Below, one piece after another: positions 52,890 through 62,118 of a stretch of DNA of 64,000 nucleotides (positions are counted from its first letter, which is position 1; each line of letters opens with the position of its first letter). The notes beneath the pieces are model-generated. The model ran no database searches. It worked only from the letters and a program-made list of their open reading frames with translations, and was not told the origin of the DNA. This DNA is from DUQX01 sp050948825 (GTDB lineage: Bacteria; Bacillota; Dethiobacteria; DTU022; UBA8154): the NCBI GenBank assembly GCA_050948825.1, contig JBMNEO010000005.1:1-64000 (forward strand), read 5' to 3'. A program made the translations under genes and the position numbers.

Positions 52890-53693
52890 TTAATTTCCCA
52901 GCAGGTTAGCTTTTTGGGCTGATTTAATCACTGCATCTATCAGGGCGGCTCTAACCGCACCTTTTTCCAACGCCAGCAGCCCGGAGCTGGTAGTGCCCCC
53001 CGGGGAGGTAACCTTATTTTTCAATATCGCAGGGTGCTCACCGGTTTGCAAATACATCTTTGCAGAGCCCAGCACAGTCTGAGCCGAAAGCATTAAAGCT
53101 GTATCCCGGCTGAGACCCATTTCAACACCTCCATCCGCAAGGGCTTCTATAATCAGGAAAATATAAGCCGGTCCGCTTCCACTCAGCCCGGTTACAGCGC
53201 TGAACATTTTTTCCTCTAAAGCAATAACTTTCCCAATGGATTCCATAAGTGCTATAATATTTTTCTCTTCTTCCCCGGTAACATTCTTATTTTTACAGAT
53301 AACGCTCATACCTTCTCCGACCAGGCAAGGCGTGTTGGGCATTATTCTGATTACTTTAAGGGGGTTGACGTTGTCCAGATGTCTTTCAAAAAAGTCAATA
53401 TTTAGCCCAGCAGCTATGGAAACTAAAAGATGCTTTGGGGAAAGAAAATCTCTTATATTATGTAGCATCGTTTTCATGTCCTGCGGTTTAAGGCAAAGAA
53501 AAATGGTTTCGGCATTCCTAATGAGGGATTCCAGGTCAGTTGCAACGTTTACCCTTAATTTATTAGTTAATTCTTTTGTTTTTTCCAGATCCAGATCAAG
53601 AATTACCACTTCTTCCGGTTCTAAAAGTTTTTTTGATACTATTCCTTCCAGAATTGCACTTCCCATAGTACCGCAACCTATAAATCCTAGCAT
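52890..53693 (-). CDS. proC: Pyrroline-5-carboxylate reductase
   Basis: Last step of proline synthesis. The 267-residue enzyme has the NAD(P) loop GFIGCGTMGSAI at the start, IRIMPNTPC and the C-terminal SGSGPAYIF and TSPGGTTSSGL signatures. Length is normal. A GGGAGG site precedes the ATG. It is first in a proC-proB unit; no control element was found upstream, where the tRNA gene points the other way. Confidence 0.96.
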   Translation of the reverse strand: MLGFIGCGTMGSAILEGIVSKKLLEPEEVVILDLDLEKTKELTNKLRVNVATDLESLIRNAETIFLCLKPQDMKTMLHNIRDFLSPKHLLVSIAAGLNIDFFERHLDNVNPLKVIRIMPNTPCLVGEGMSVICKNKNVTGEEEKNIIALMESIGKVIALEEKMFSAVTGLSGSGPAYIFLIIEALADGGVEMGLSRDTALMLSAQTVLGSAKMYLQTGEHPAILKNKVTSPGGTTSSGLLALEKGAVRAALIDAVIKSAQKANLLGN

Positions 53694-53772
53694 CTTTTTC
53701 GTCCCTCCCCAAATCCAGCGCCTGCTGCAGGATTATAATTATTTTATTATAAAGGCTTATGTATTGCAAGTC

Positions 53773-53801
53773 TTGACAAGCAGAAGCCTTTCAGTTAAAA
53801 T
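53773..53801 (+). promoter_or_regulatory. Promoter of tRNA-Trp
   Basis: TTGACA (53773-53778), 17 bases, TAAAAT (53796-53801), ending about 11 bases before the mature tRNA. Confidence 0.75.
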
Positions 53802-53812
53802 TATACTTGCGC

Positions 53813-53888
<76 letters not shown>

Positions 53889-53900
53889 CACGAACATAGA

Positions 53901-53932
53901 AGCCACGGGCAACCGTGGCTTTGCTATATTTT
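53901..53932 (+). terminator. Terminator after tRNA-Trp
   Basis: An 8-bp stem AGCCACGG/CCGTGGCT with GCAA loop, followed by an interrupted T-rich tract. Confidence 0.75.
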
Positions 53933-53995
53933 GGGAGTAAGCTTGATTGGTTAGATTATAGACAGATGTGAACTGCCACTGTTCAGCGTCAAAGG

Positions 53996-54688
53996 TTATT
54001 GCAGAGCAAAGTGCATAACATATACCACACCTCTTTCTTTTCCTTTCACAACGCCTATGCCAATATGTGTATTTTTAGCGCTTAGGATAGCTCCACGATG
54101 ATGCTCACTTTGCATGAGGTGATGAAAAGCTAAATCAGGCGGCAGGCTGTTTCCCTGAAGTGTGCCCGCCAAGTTTTCCCCGTATATTTGAAATTTAAAT
54201 CCCTTTTTAGCAGCCAGCTCACCCGGTCGTCCTAATGTAGGCGAATTATGCTCAATATAATCATTTAGAAGCATATCTTCTCCTTTAATTCTGGCAAAGG
54301 CTGTTAATTCCTCATCTAAAATATAAGGCTGCAAATTTTCTTCCTTTCTGGCCTCATTGACCAAGTTTAAAATCGCTTGTTCGTTTGGCGGCAACAAATA
54401 AAGGCCGTTTTCAGTGGAAATAGTATGTTGGGTATTTCCCCCGGGTGCTATATTTTGCAGGAAGTTATTTTTTACTGTGAGGCTGAATTCCCATCCGCTT
54501 GAAAGCAAGTAAGCAAGATTATTATTCTGCAGATAAAAAACTGGATGCAGCGCTATCATCAGAACTAACAACGCAAACAATATTACGGTGATACTGTTTT
54601 GCAACCCATTATGTAGAGTATTAAATGATGGTTTTCTGCCAGGCAGCTGAGGAATAAGAATTTCTTTAACGTTTGTTATGGTTTTCAC
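53996..54688 (-). CDS. CAP-domain (SCP/YkwD-like) membrane-anchored protein
   Basis: A 230-residue protein with one N-terminal membrane helix (about 33-50) and a C-terminal CAP domain (about 105-230) showing VNEARKEENLQPY, HNSP, YGENLAG and the MQSEHHRGAIL segment with the conserved His. Bacterial CAP proteins are secreted or surface-bound, including spore-coat members; their activity is unsettled. The start is GTG with AGAGGTGAT. It has no obvious co-transcribed partner. Confidence 0.86.
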   Translation of the reverse strand: MKTITNVKEILIPQLPGRKPSFNTLHNGLQNSITVILFALLVLMIALHPVFYLQNNNLAYLLSSGWEFSLTVKNNFLQNIAPGGNTQHTISTENGLYLLPPNEQAILNLVNEARKEENLQPYILDEELTAFARIKGEDMLLNDYIEHNSPTLGRPGELAAKKGFKFQIYGENLAGTLQGNSLPPDLAFHHLMQSEHHRGAILSAKNTHIGIGVVKGKERGVVYVMHFALQ

Positions 54689-55155
54689 AATATCACCTCT
54701 TCTGCTTTTCTCAATTAAATTATATCAGGGTAATACCCCCCTATGCAATGTCTAAATTAAGGTTTTATCCTAGCTATATTGATGTTAGTAGGTGATTTTA
54801 GGTAACTTTTATTTATATTTTGAGGGTTAATTTCGATTATTTCCTAATTATATAGGGGGTTACCCTTAACATGGGTAACCCCCTATATCTAAAATTGGAG
54901 TTTTGCTTACTCTGCCCAATCATCAAAAATTGTAAGAATAAACTTTGCTTGTCAGTAGATACCAGACTCAAGATAAGTTTGGCTACTATTGATGTTCTTG
55001 TTTGAGCAGTTTTGAAGGTCTTGTGGATTTACTTTCATTAACAGAAAATTTTAGAGGGAGAGCTGACAGTCGTCTAAAAAGGTGGCAAATTAATGGAAGA
55101 GGTGATGAGCCGTTCTTTTTATGGATATTTGTGATTCTCAGTGATAGCACTGATA
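54689..55155. other. Intergenic region with a perfect 16-bp inverted repeat
   Basis: A 467-base gap between two minus-strand genes. Its only striking feature is the palindrome at 54850-54888; around 54725-54745 lies a GGGTAATACCCCCCTAT stretch that resembles one arm of that repeat. No ORF is credible. Confidence 0.6.
54850..54888. repeat. Perfect 16-bp inverted repeat
   Basis: ATATAGGGGGTTACCC at 54850-54865 and its exact complement at 54873-54888 flank the loop TTAACAT. No T run follows on either strand, so a simple terminator is unlikely. Confidence 0.9.
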
Positions 55156-57159
55156 TCAATTGTTAAATTTTTTTATATCAGGGATCCTTAATACTAATCG
55201 GGTTCCTTTTCCTGGTAAAGTATCAATAATTAGCTCTCCACCAACAAGTGTGGCCCTTTCTTTCATCCCAAAAAGTCCCAGGGCATGGTGATCTTTCTGT
55301 AATATTGTGTAATCAAATCCCTTGCCGTCATCCTCTATGATTACTTCAAGATTGTTATCTCCACATTGAATTGCTACCTTTACATATTGTGCTTCAGCGT
55401 GTCTTACTACGTTGGTTAGTGCTTCCTGAATAACTCTGTACACTGTTGTTTCTACAACAGAGCCCAGCCTTTTATCTTTAAAATTCTGTGGTACATATTC
55501 TATATTAATACCGGAATAACGGGAGAGCTCCTTTACGTAACGGTGGATAGCTGCATACAAACCCAGATCATCAAGGGCACTTGGCCTTAATTCAAAAGAA
55601 AGCCACTGTATTTCCTCCAGTGTTTTGAGGATAATTTCTCTGAAACCGCTTGCAAGCTTACGTACTTCATTAATATCATCGGCTTCCTGGATCCGTTTCA
55701 AGCCGAGCATTAGACCAGTCAGCGACTGGCTTGTCTCGTCGTGAAGTTCACGGGAGATTCTTTTTCTTTCTTCTTCCTGGGTAGTGATGATTTTATCCAG
55801 CAAATGAATGCGCATTTTCTCTTTTTCTTCTAATTGATCTTGTAGCTCCCGATTCTTCTGCCAGTTTGTTTGTAAGCTGTCCATCATCTTGTTAAAAAAA
55901 CTGCCCAGCTGTTGAATTTCGTCCCCTTTCTTATCTTGATTCATTATTACCGGCAATAACTTAGGATTTTTGACTTTTAGAAAGTTATGGCCGCTTAAAG
56001 ACTGTTCTTCTTCTCCCCATCCCAATCCCCGTCCCCGTAACCATCCCTGTTTCTTTGAATATCTCTGTGATAAATCGCCGTGTTCAACTTTCTGCATTGC
56101 AGCTATTAGATTATGGAGAGGATTTGTAATGGAGCGGGTAATAAATAAAGCTAAAATAATGGCGATAATTATAGTACAAACAGCAACCCAAATAAAGCGG
56201 TTTACTGTTTCGTTTCTCATCAGGATAAAAGGCGCTTCCGGTATGCCGACATATAGCATACCTATTACTTCGTTCTTATTGTCAATAATCGGATCATAAG
56301 CGGTTAAATACCATTGATCCAGTATATAAGCCCGTCCCAGGTAGCGTTCGCCCTGGCGAAGAACTACATCGGCTACTTCTTCGGAAACCCTTGTCCCGAT
56401 TGCCCTATCTCCGTTATCCAGGCGAATTGAAGTAGCTATCCGTAGATCGTCTAAAAAAATTGTTGAAGTAACTTTAAGCACCTCTGTAATTTCATCGACA
56501 AAAGCAGTATGGCAATTTAGGAGCTCCCCGCCCAATAAAATAGCGATAAGTTCGTTGTCATTATTGTATACAGGAACAGAAGCTGTTAAGGCCATACCCC
56601 TCTTTTCTTCTGTTTTCCCTAAAGATCCGGCTTTAGGAGTAGGAATAATTTTTATATATGCTTGTTCGTCAAGGTTTTCCCTAACTAAAAATTTTTCATC
56701 TAATAATATGATTCCTTGCTGCTCTTTCCCGTTCACAAACATTGATAAGGAATCATCTTCACTAACTTTTTCGCCGAATAAAAGATTATTGTTGGCACTG
56801 GAGATGATTTTCCCGGTAGGATCGGTAAGTATAACAAAACTCAAGTTATTTTGTTCTTTAAAATTTATCAATAGCTTTTGCAGTGATGATAAACCCTGAT
56901 CTGTCGTCACTTCCTTGAAAGCACTAACAAGGCTGGAGTCATTTGAAATAAAACTCATAATAAGTAATATATTATTTAGCTTGCGTTGTAACTGCCTGCT
57001 TGCTGAATTCAGGTTGTTGTTTAAAGTTAATTCTGCCTGTTGCTTTACATTGTTGTATGATTGCCTGATTGCAACCTGACCGGTTATAAGAAGAAGGATT
57101 GCTGTGATAACCATAAATCCTATGAAATATTTTTTCCAGATGTTAAGGTTTTTGAACAT
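55156..57159 (-). CDS. Membrane sensor histidine kinase (Cache-HAMP-HisKA_3-HATPase)
   Basis: A 667-residue sensor of the NarL/DegS type. Membrane helices lie near residues 10-30 and 325-345 and bracket a Cache-like extracellular domain. Then come HAMP, a coiled linker, HisKA_3 with the phospho-His in RISRELHDE and an HATPase domain with EDDGKGFDY and GLFGMKERA. HAMP is split by about 40 extra residues (about 367-410) rich in Gly and basic residues. ATG 57159 follows GGAGG. No response regulator is adjacent; the symporter upstream may be a target. Confidence 0.9.
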   Translation of the reverse strand: MFKNLNIWKKYFIGFMVITAILLLITGQVAIRQSYNNVKQQAELTLNNNLNSASRQLQRKLNNILLIMSFISNDSSLVSAFKEVTTDQGLSSLQKLLINFKEQNNLSFVILTDPTGKIISSANNNLLFGEKVSEDDSLSMFVNGKEQQGIILLDEKFLVRENLDEQAYIKIIPTPKAGSLGKTEEKRGMALTASVPVYNNDNELIAILLGGELLNCHTAFVDEITEVLKVTSTIFLDDLRIATSIRLDNGDRAIGTRVSEEVADVVLRQGERYLGRAYILDQWYLTAYDPIIDNKNEVIGMLYVGIPEAPFILMRNETVNRFIWVAVCTIIIAIILALFITRSITNPLHNLIAAMQKVEHGDLSQRYSKKQGWLRGRGLGWGEEEQSLSGHNFLKVKNPKLLPVIMNQDKKGDEIQQLGSFFNKMMDSLQTNWQKNRELQDQLEEKEKMRIHLLDKIITTQEEERKRISRELHDETSQSLTGLMLGLKRIQEADDINEVRKLASGFREIILKTLEEIQWLSFELRPSALDDLGLYAAIHRYVKELSRYSGINIEYVPQNFKDKRLGSVVETTVYRVIQEALTNVVRHAEAQYVKVAIQCGDNNLEVIIEDDGKGFDYTILQKDHHALGLFGMKERATLVGGELIIDTLPGKGTRLVLRIPDIKKFNN
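55952..55992. repeat. Inverted repeat inside the histidine kinase HAMP insert
   Basis: GGCAATAACTT (55952-55962) and AAGTTATGGCC (55982-55992) pair at 10 of 11 positions around a 19-base loop. It lies in the part of the gene encoding the extra HAMP residues. Confidence 0.7.
56015..56036 (-). other. Canonical G-quadruplex motif within the histidine kinase gene
   Basis: On the coding (minus) strand four G runs (4, 4, 3 and 4 bases) are separated by loops of 2, 3 and 2 bases, so both the mRNA and the coding DNA strand could fold. It sits beside the inverted repeat in the HAMP insert. Confidence 0.8.
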
Positions 57160-57430
57160 TATAAGCCTCCATGGGATTTGTTGCATTACAAGGATTTCGG
57201 TCTATAGGGAGAACTACCTTATATAGGAATTCGATAATGAATAAATAAATACCTTTTTTCAGGATTAGTAGGGCTTTACCATTATACAAGCTAGAGTTAT
57301 AATGAAATAAAGTAAAATAACTATTGTGTATTGCCCTATATTATACTATCCCTTAACATATGAGACAATAATAAAAATTTCATCTAGAGGAAGATTTTCA
57401 CTGGAGGGCATCAAATAAGGGGAGGTTTGA

Positions 57431-57492
57431 AATAAAAAAGCGGTTCTTCCATTCGAACAGAAAAATCCTGTTGGTTTGGAGAACCGCTTTTT
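57431..57492 (-). terminator. Long terminator hairpin after the symporter
   Basis: AAAAAGCGGTTCT-T-CCA pairs with TGGAGAACCGCTTTTT, with an inner AACAG/CTGTT stem, followed by T residues on the minus strand. It begins about 27 bases after the presumed original symporter stop (57519-57521). Confidence 0.88.
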
Positions 57493-57518
57493 GTTTGCTT
57501 TTTTACGTTTTATACAGG

Positions 57519-59094
57519 TTAGCTGACTGAAACCGTACTGCCTTTTTTTGCTACCGCTGCGGGGCCGAGTATATTCATTAAGTTTTTCTTCAGGAAGCGG
57601 CTGAGAAAGGAGACTGCCAATTACGTAACAAATTAATGAGCCAAGCACGATCAGCCAAATTGCCCAACCCATACCCAGCAAGTTTTTGCCTACGAGGATG
57701 GAGAATATGATTGTTGATAAAAGACCGTAGGTGACGCAGGCAATTGCTCCTTCCTTGGTTGCCCGTCTCCACCAGAGGCCCAAGGTAATCGTTGGCAAAA
57801 ACATGCCTCCAAAGCCTGCAGCCGCCTGGCCTGTAAGCAGTGCCAGAAGGGGCGGAGGGTTGTAGAGCGTCCAGAAGAAAGGAACAAGGGCAACCGGGAC
57901 TCAATAGAACGCGGTTCAATAGCAGGAGTGTCTGAGGCGATATCTTTCGTCGACCACGCATCCGATAATATCATTGGCAATGTTGCCGGCAATAATCATA
58001 ATCATTCCGGAAAAAGTAGACAGTGTCGCTGCAAAAACGCCCGTGACATAGAGGGTTGCCAGGGATACACCGCCGGCCTGCATCGCCATATAAGGAGCCG
58101 CCAGGTCACCTCGCCAGGGTAAAATATCAAAGAGGGCAGGGCCAAATGATGCACGCGCACATAAACCGGTAGTAGCATTAAGCATGATGGGAAAACCTGC
58201 AATGGCAAATACAGGAAGGATTAACCAGATAAAGTCCATTTTTTTCTTCATTGGCCGCATTCCCAGGAAACGGGCGACGTTGTGCGGCATCCCGGTACTC
58301 ATGCTAAAAAATAGAACGAAACAAGAGGTAATACCTATCAGGTCGGAAAACAGCTGGTTAGAGCCGACACGCGGCAGGTCGGGGCGTATTATTCTTAAGA
58401 GATTGGGGTCTTCTGCGGCTAAACGCGCCTCCATACCTCCTCCGCCGCCGACATAATGCAGGGCTAATATACCCAGAACAAAGCAGGCGATTCCCAATAA
58501 AATACCCTGAAAGGCCATCGCCCATTGTGTGGCGGTATAGCCTCCGATAATCAGATATACAAGGACGACGACAACAGCAAAGAGCAGGCACCAAACCGGT
58601 GACAGTCCGGTGACGGCATACCAAAGGGTACCGGCAGCCTTCAACTGTCCAACAGAATAAGCGAACATCAAAAGGGCCATGGCTGCTGCCACAAAGGTGG
58701 ATGCTACCTTGCTATCATAACGGACACGGGCAATATCACCCAGAGTACGGGTGTTGTTCCGTGCACTAAACTCACTCAGCTTACGGGCGGCAAGAAAGAT
58801 TGTAGGAACGATACCGAAAATAGTGAATACCCCTGCAAACCACATCCCTGACCACCCTACTGCATAAGTGATGCCCATCATACCCATGGTTGCCCAGCCG
58901 CTTAGATAGGTTGAAGAAATGGCACAACCGGTAACAAAAGGCCCTATTTCACGCTTGCCAACCATATAGGTGTCATAAGAAGAGGCTCGTTTCCGTGCAA
59001 CCACTCCCAGAATAAAGCATATAACAAGCATCCCCGCCAGACCAAAAATTGCAGCTATTGTATAAGCAGATGTCAACTCAGGTACCGGTGTCAT
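57519..59094 (-). pseudogene. Sodium:solute symporter family protein, frameshifted
   Basis: A cation/substrate symporter of the SSS family (acetate/pantothenate/proline-type), broken in this sequence. The first 390 or so residues are intact with about ten helices, from TSAYTIAAIFGLAGM to GNIANDIIG. The frame then ends at 57916. A compensating pair of one-base changes near 57944-57948 (short A run) and 57893-57900 would join it through KISPQTLLLLNR to VALVPFFWTLYNPPPLLALL in the original frame. A third shift near 57560-57576 would give the natural ending KKGSTVSVS just before the terminator. This may be a decaying gene or a sequencing error. Confidence 0.8.
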
Positions 59095-59189
59095 TCTTTC
59101 CACCCCGCAATCGTTATTAACGTGCCAACCACGGTAAGGATTATACTGGCGATTCCTACACACCACCAGGCAAGCCATCCGCTGGACAT
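59091..59189 (-). CDS. Tiny membrane ORF, symporter small accessory protein
   Basis: A 32-residue ORF: MSSGWLAWWCVG followed by a hydrophobic stretch and ending in GWKE. It is one membrane helix with a Trp-rich start. GAGGTGG lies before its ATG and its stop overlaps the symporter ATG (ATGA), the layout of small accessory subunits of SSS/NSS-type transporters. It is easily missed by annotation because of its size. Its intactness suggests recent use of the transporter. Confidence 0.78.
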   Translation of the reverse strand: MSSGWLAWWCVGIASIILTVVGTLITIAGWKE

Positions 59190-59795
59190 GTTATTACCAC
59201 CTCTCTTTTTTTCATAAATATATAGATATTAATATTAGACAAGGACCGATTTATTTTCACCTCCATCCCATGCATTCAAAAAAATGGAAAGGTTTTACCC
59301 TAATATCATCTTAAGCTCTTCACCTCCCTAAAAAAAACATTCCCATAGATTTGGAATATTGCCCCATCAATTGCTCTCTAGGAAATGCGTAAAAATATTT
59401 CTATATATACTAATAGTTTTAAATTAACCCAATTGAGTTAAAATTACATTAATTATAATAGCATATAATGATGTTGAAGGCAAGAACATATTAGTACTTT
59501 TATCTATAAATATATAAATTATCTAAGGTAAGGGAAAGTAAGGCTCAATCATCATTAAAAACTATCGTTAGCAATAAAATCTATGCCAGTAATATCTCTA
59601 AAATGCATAAGAACTTTAAAGAAATGGTCTTGTATCCGGGCGCTGAGTATAATTGAGTATTATATAGTCGATTTATGCGCTTGCCCGGGAAATATACAAC
59701 TAAAGGGAAATATGCCAGCCTTACATTTTTTATTGTATGAAAACTTACATTAAAAGCGCTGCCGAATCCGGGGGGATGGAGGTAACCAAACACGA
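59190..59795. other. Upstream region of the symporter unit
   Basis: About 600 AT-rich bases without a credible gene. On the minus strand a strong GGGAGGTGA (59321-59328 region) precedes a 4-codon mini-ORF (59295-59309), and a second GGAGGTGA occurs nearer the transporter. A reading frame at 59581-59799 lacks support and is not called. Confidence 0.5.
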
Positions 59796-60461
59796 TCAAT
59801 CATTTCCTGATACTGCATCCAATATTTTTGCCTCGTTATTGTGCGGTGAATTAACGAGGTCGGATATTTTATATGCCTGCATTAAATCTGCCGGAAAGGG
59901 CCTCAGCAGACTATTTAATAGCTGACAGTCGATAATTTCAGGGTTTAACCAGATATCCTCTACTTCTCTTTGTAGGATTACAGGCATTCGGTCATGAATA
60001 GTTTCAACCAGGCTGTTAGCGGTTGTGGTAATAATAGTGCAGGTATTGAGTACACCGCCTTCTGGTGTAACCCAGGAATCCCATAGTCCGGCAAAGCCAA
60101 ACAATTCGCCGTTTTTCAGGGTGATACGGTAAGGAACCTTTTTCATGCCTGTACGTTTCCATTCATAGAAACCGTCTGCAGGTATCAGGCATCGCTTGTA
60201 TTTAAAGCTTCTTTTAAAGGCTGGTTTTTTATCAACAGTTTCAGCCCTGGCGTTAATAATCCCTTTTTCTGCAGTGGCTTCCTTTGACCAATGGGGAACG
60301 AGTCCCCACCTTAGCTGAACTAATTGATTATTACTATCTATAGCAAATACACTCTGCGATGGTGCTATATTATAGCTGGGGGCAAGCTGTGAAGCAATTT
60401 TTTTGAGGCGAAACCTTTCGCTTAGCTCAATAATTTTATAAAGTGAAAAACGGCCGCACAT
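59796..60461 (-). CDS. SRAP domain protein (YedK/HMCES type)
   Basis: A 221-residue protein that caps abasic sites in single-stranded DNA by a covalent link through Cys2. The start must be the ATG at 60461, which gives MCGRFSL with the catalytic Cys at position 2; GGGAGG precedes it. Other active-site blocks are visible: NARAETV, DGFYEWK with the catalytic Glu and IHDRMPV with the His. It belongs functionally with the SOS genes in this window, although no LexA box was found here. Confidence 0.95.
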   Translation of the reverse strand: MCGRFSLYKIIELSERFRLKKIASQLAPSYNIAPSQSVFAIDSNNQLVQLRWGLVPHWSKEATAEKGIINARAETVDKKPAFKRSFKYKRCLIPADGFYEWKRTGMKKVPYRITLKNGELFGFAGLWDSWVTPEGGVLNTCTIITTTANSLVETIHDRMPVILQREVEDIWLNPEIIDCQLLNSLLRPFPADLMQAYKISDLVNSPHNNEAKILDAVSGND

Positions 60462-60664
60462 TTTTTTCCTCCCGGTATTGATCCTCTCCATAGTATAAAA
60501 TATAAAATGCTCTATGTTCAATGGTGATTGCAAAAAATAAGCGGCACCGGCATTTAACCAGTGCTGCTTTTACTGTCATTTATAATATATATCAAAAGAT
60601 TCTTTTCCATTTTTTGAGCTGATCGCGATTTGCATGATTATATATGTTTCTTTTCCTTTTTACA

Positions 60665-61438
60665 TTATTTATGCTGTGCATCAAGCAGCTTTTTGAATAA
60701 TTCGCTTTCATACTGCTCAATACTGCCATTATCACAGAGCTCTGCCAGTTTTTTATCCAGCGGCAGGGTATCTAAAAGCGGTACTCCGGTCGATTTTGAA
60801 ATCTCTTCGCCTTTACTGGGGCCAAAAACTTCTACTTTTTCCATGCAGTGGGGGCAAATTAAATAACTCATATTTTCAACAAGCCCCATTACAGGTACAT
60901 TCATTGCTTCAGCCATTTTGAGGGCCTTTTTTACTACCATTAAGGCAAGATCCTGTGGAGAACTGACGATTACCAAACCATCCAGGGGTATGATCTGCAT
61001 TACCGTTAGTGGTGCATCTGCCGTTCCTGGGGGGAGGTCAATAAAAAGATAATCCAGTTCTCCCCATTCTACATCTGCCCAGAATTGTTTTATCGCACCG
61101 CCGATTAGGGGCCCCCGCCAGATTACGGGGTCATCCTCGTTTTGCAGCAATAAATTAAGAGACATAATTTTAATATCCAGTGAACTTTCAAAAGGTAAGA
61201 AACCCCTGTGTTCCTGGCCGGTTTTTAAACCAAACATCTTTGGAATACTCGGGCCGGTAATGTCAGCATCAAGGATTCCCGCCTTAAAACCTTCCTTGCG
61301 GGCTCCTACAGCCAGCAAAGCAGTAATTGAAGATTTGCCGACCCCTCCTTTTCCGCTGCCTACTGCAATGACATGCTTGATCTCAGGACGGGATATTTTT
61401 TCAATTTTTCCTTTCTGCTGAGACGTATCTGAAGTCAT
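60665..61438 (-). CDS. Mrp/NBP35-type iron-sulfur carrier ATPase
   Basis: A 257-residue P-loop ATPase that holds and transfers Fe-S clusters. It has the deviant Walker A motif GKGGVGKSS, the DADITGPSIPKMFG block, LPPGTAD and the CPHC cluster-binding pair. ATG 61438 follows AAAGGAG. It lies close downstream of a NifU-like scaffold, an obvious functional partner. Confidence 0.93.
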   Translation of the reverse strand: MTSDTSQQKGKIEKISRPEIKHVIAVGSGKGGVGKSSITALLAVGARKEGFKAGILDADITGPSIPKMFGLKTGQEHRGFLPFESSLDIKIMSLNLLLQNEDDPVIWRGPLIGGAIKQFWADVEWGELDYLFIDLPPGTADAPLTVMQIIPLDGLVIVSSPQDLALMVVKKALKMAEAMNVPVMGLVENMSYLICPHCMEKVEVFGPSKGEEISKSTGVPLLDTLPLDKKLAELCDNGSIEQYESELFKKLLDAQHK

Positions 61439-61547
61439 GGCTGATAGTACTCCTTTCATTATCAAATAATTTAACCCGTATTCATTTTAATTATTGTCTG
61501 TAGTTATATTTTCAGGAGGGATGATAAATACCGATCTGATCTTCACT

Positions 61548-61931
61548 TCATCCGTTGTTTTTGAATGCGATGCGGTCCTGATAGTCCTGAATCGCCAGCA
61601 GAAGAGCTCCTGCACCCAGATTGGAACAATGGATTTTAGGGTCGGGAATCCCGCCCAGAAAGGTAATAATATCCGCATCAGTAATTTCTAACGCTTCTTC
61701 TATAGTTTTGCCCTTAGCCAGTTCAGTAAGGGCACTGCTGGTTGCAATAGCTGCAGGACAACCATAAATTTCAAACTTAATGTCAGCGATACGGTTTTTT
61801 TTCACTTTAATATATATGCGCAGATAATCCCCACAAGATGGATCGCCCTGCAAACCTACTCCATCAGGGTCAGAAATATAGCCGGCGTTTCTTGGATTTA
61901 AAAAGTGTTCTATTACATTATCATTGTACAT
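61548..61931 (-). CDS. NifU/IscU-like iron-sulfur scaffold protein
   Basis: A 127-residue scaffold with three conserved Cys residues in GDPSCGD, IYGCPAA and IHCSNL, which hold the nascent Fe-S cluster. The N terminus (MYNDNVIEHFLNPRNAG) is typical. ATG 61931 is set by GGAGGAG. No IscS/NifS desulfurase is adjacent. It is 109 bases upstream of the Mrp gene in the same direction. Confidence 0.92.
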   Translation of the reverse strand: MYNDNVIEHFLNPRNAGYISDPDGVGLQGDPSCGDYLRIYIKVKKNRIADIKFEIYGCPAAIATSSALTELAKGKTIEEALEITDADIITFLGGIPDPKIHCSNLGAGALLLAIQDYQDRIAFKNNG

Positions 61932-62118
61932 TTTGAACTCCTCCAATAAAAATCAGCAGGATATTTCTCAGACACAAGGTTAAAGCCCATTATCCCCCCC
62001 CCTTCTTATTTACCGGTATTATGAGCTTATGTCCAAATCAATTATAAACTAATTAAAGAACTAATGTCAAATAAATTTTTGTGTCTTTGCTCCGGAAAAA
62101 GATATTAAGTAATTTTAT

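Noticed and set aside
57805..57961. Programmed frameshifting in the symporter
   Set aside because: There is no slippery heptamer with a downstream structure, and two compensating shifts plus in-frame stops are not how programmed events work.
59581..59799. 72-codon minus-strand frame next to the SRAP gene
   Set aside because: No Shine-Dalgarno sequence, odd composition and no recognisable motif.
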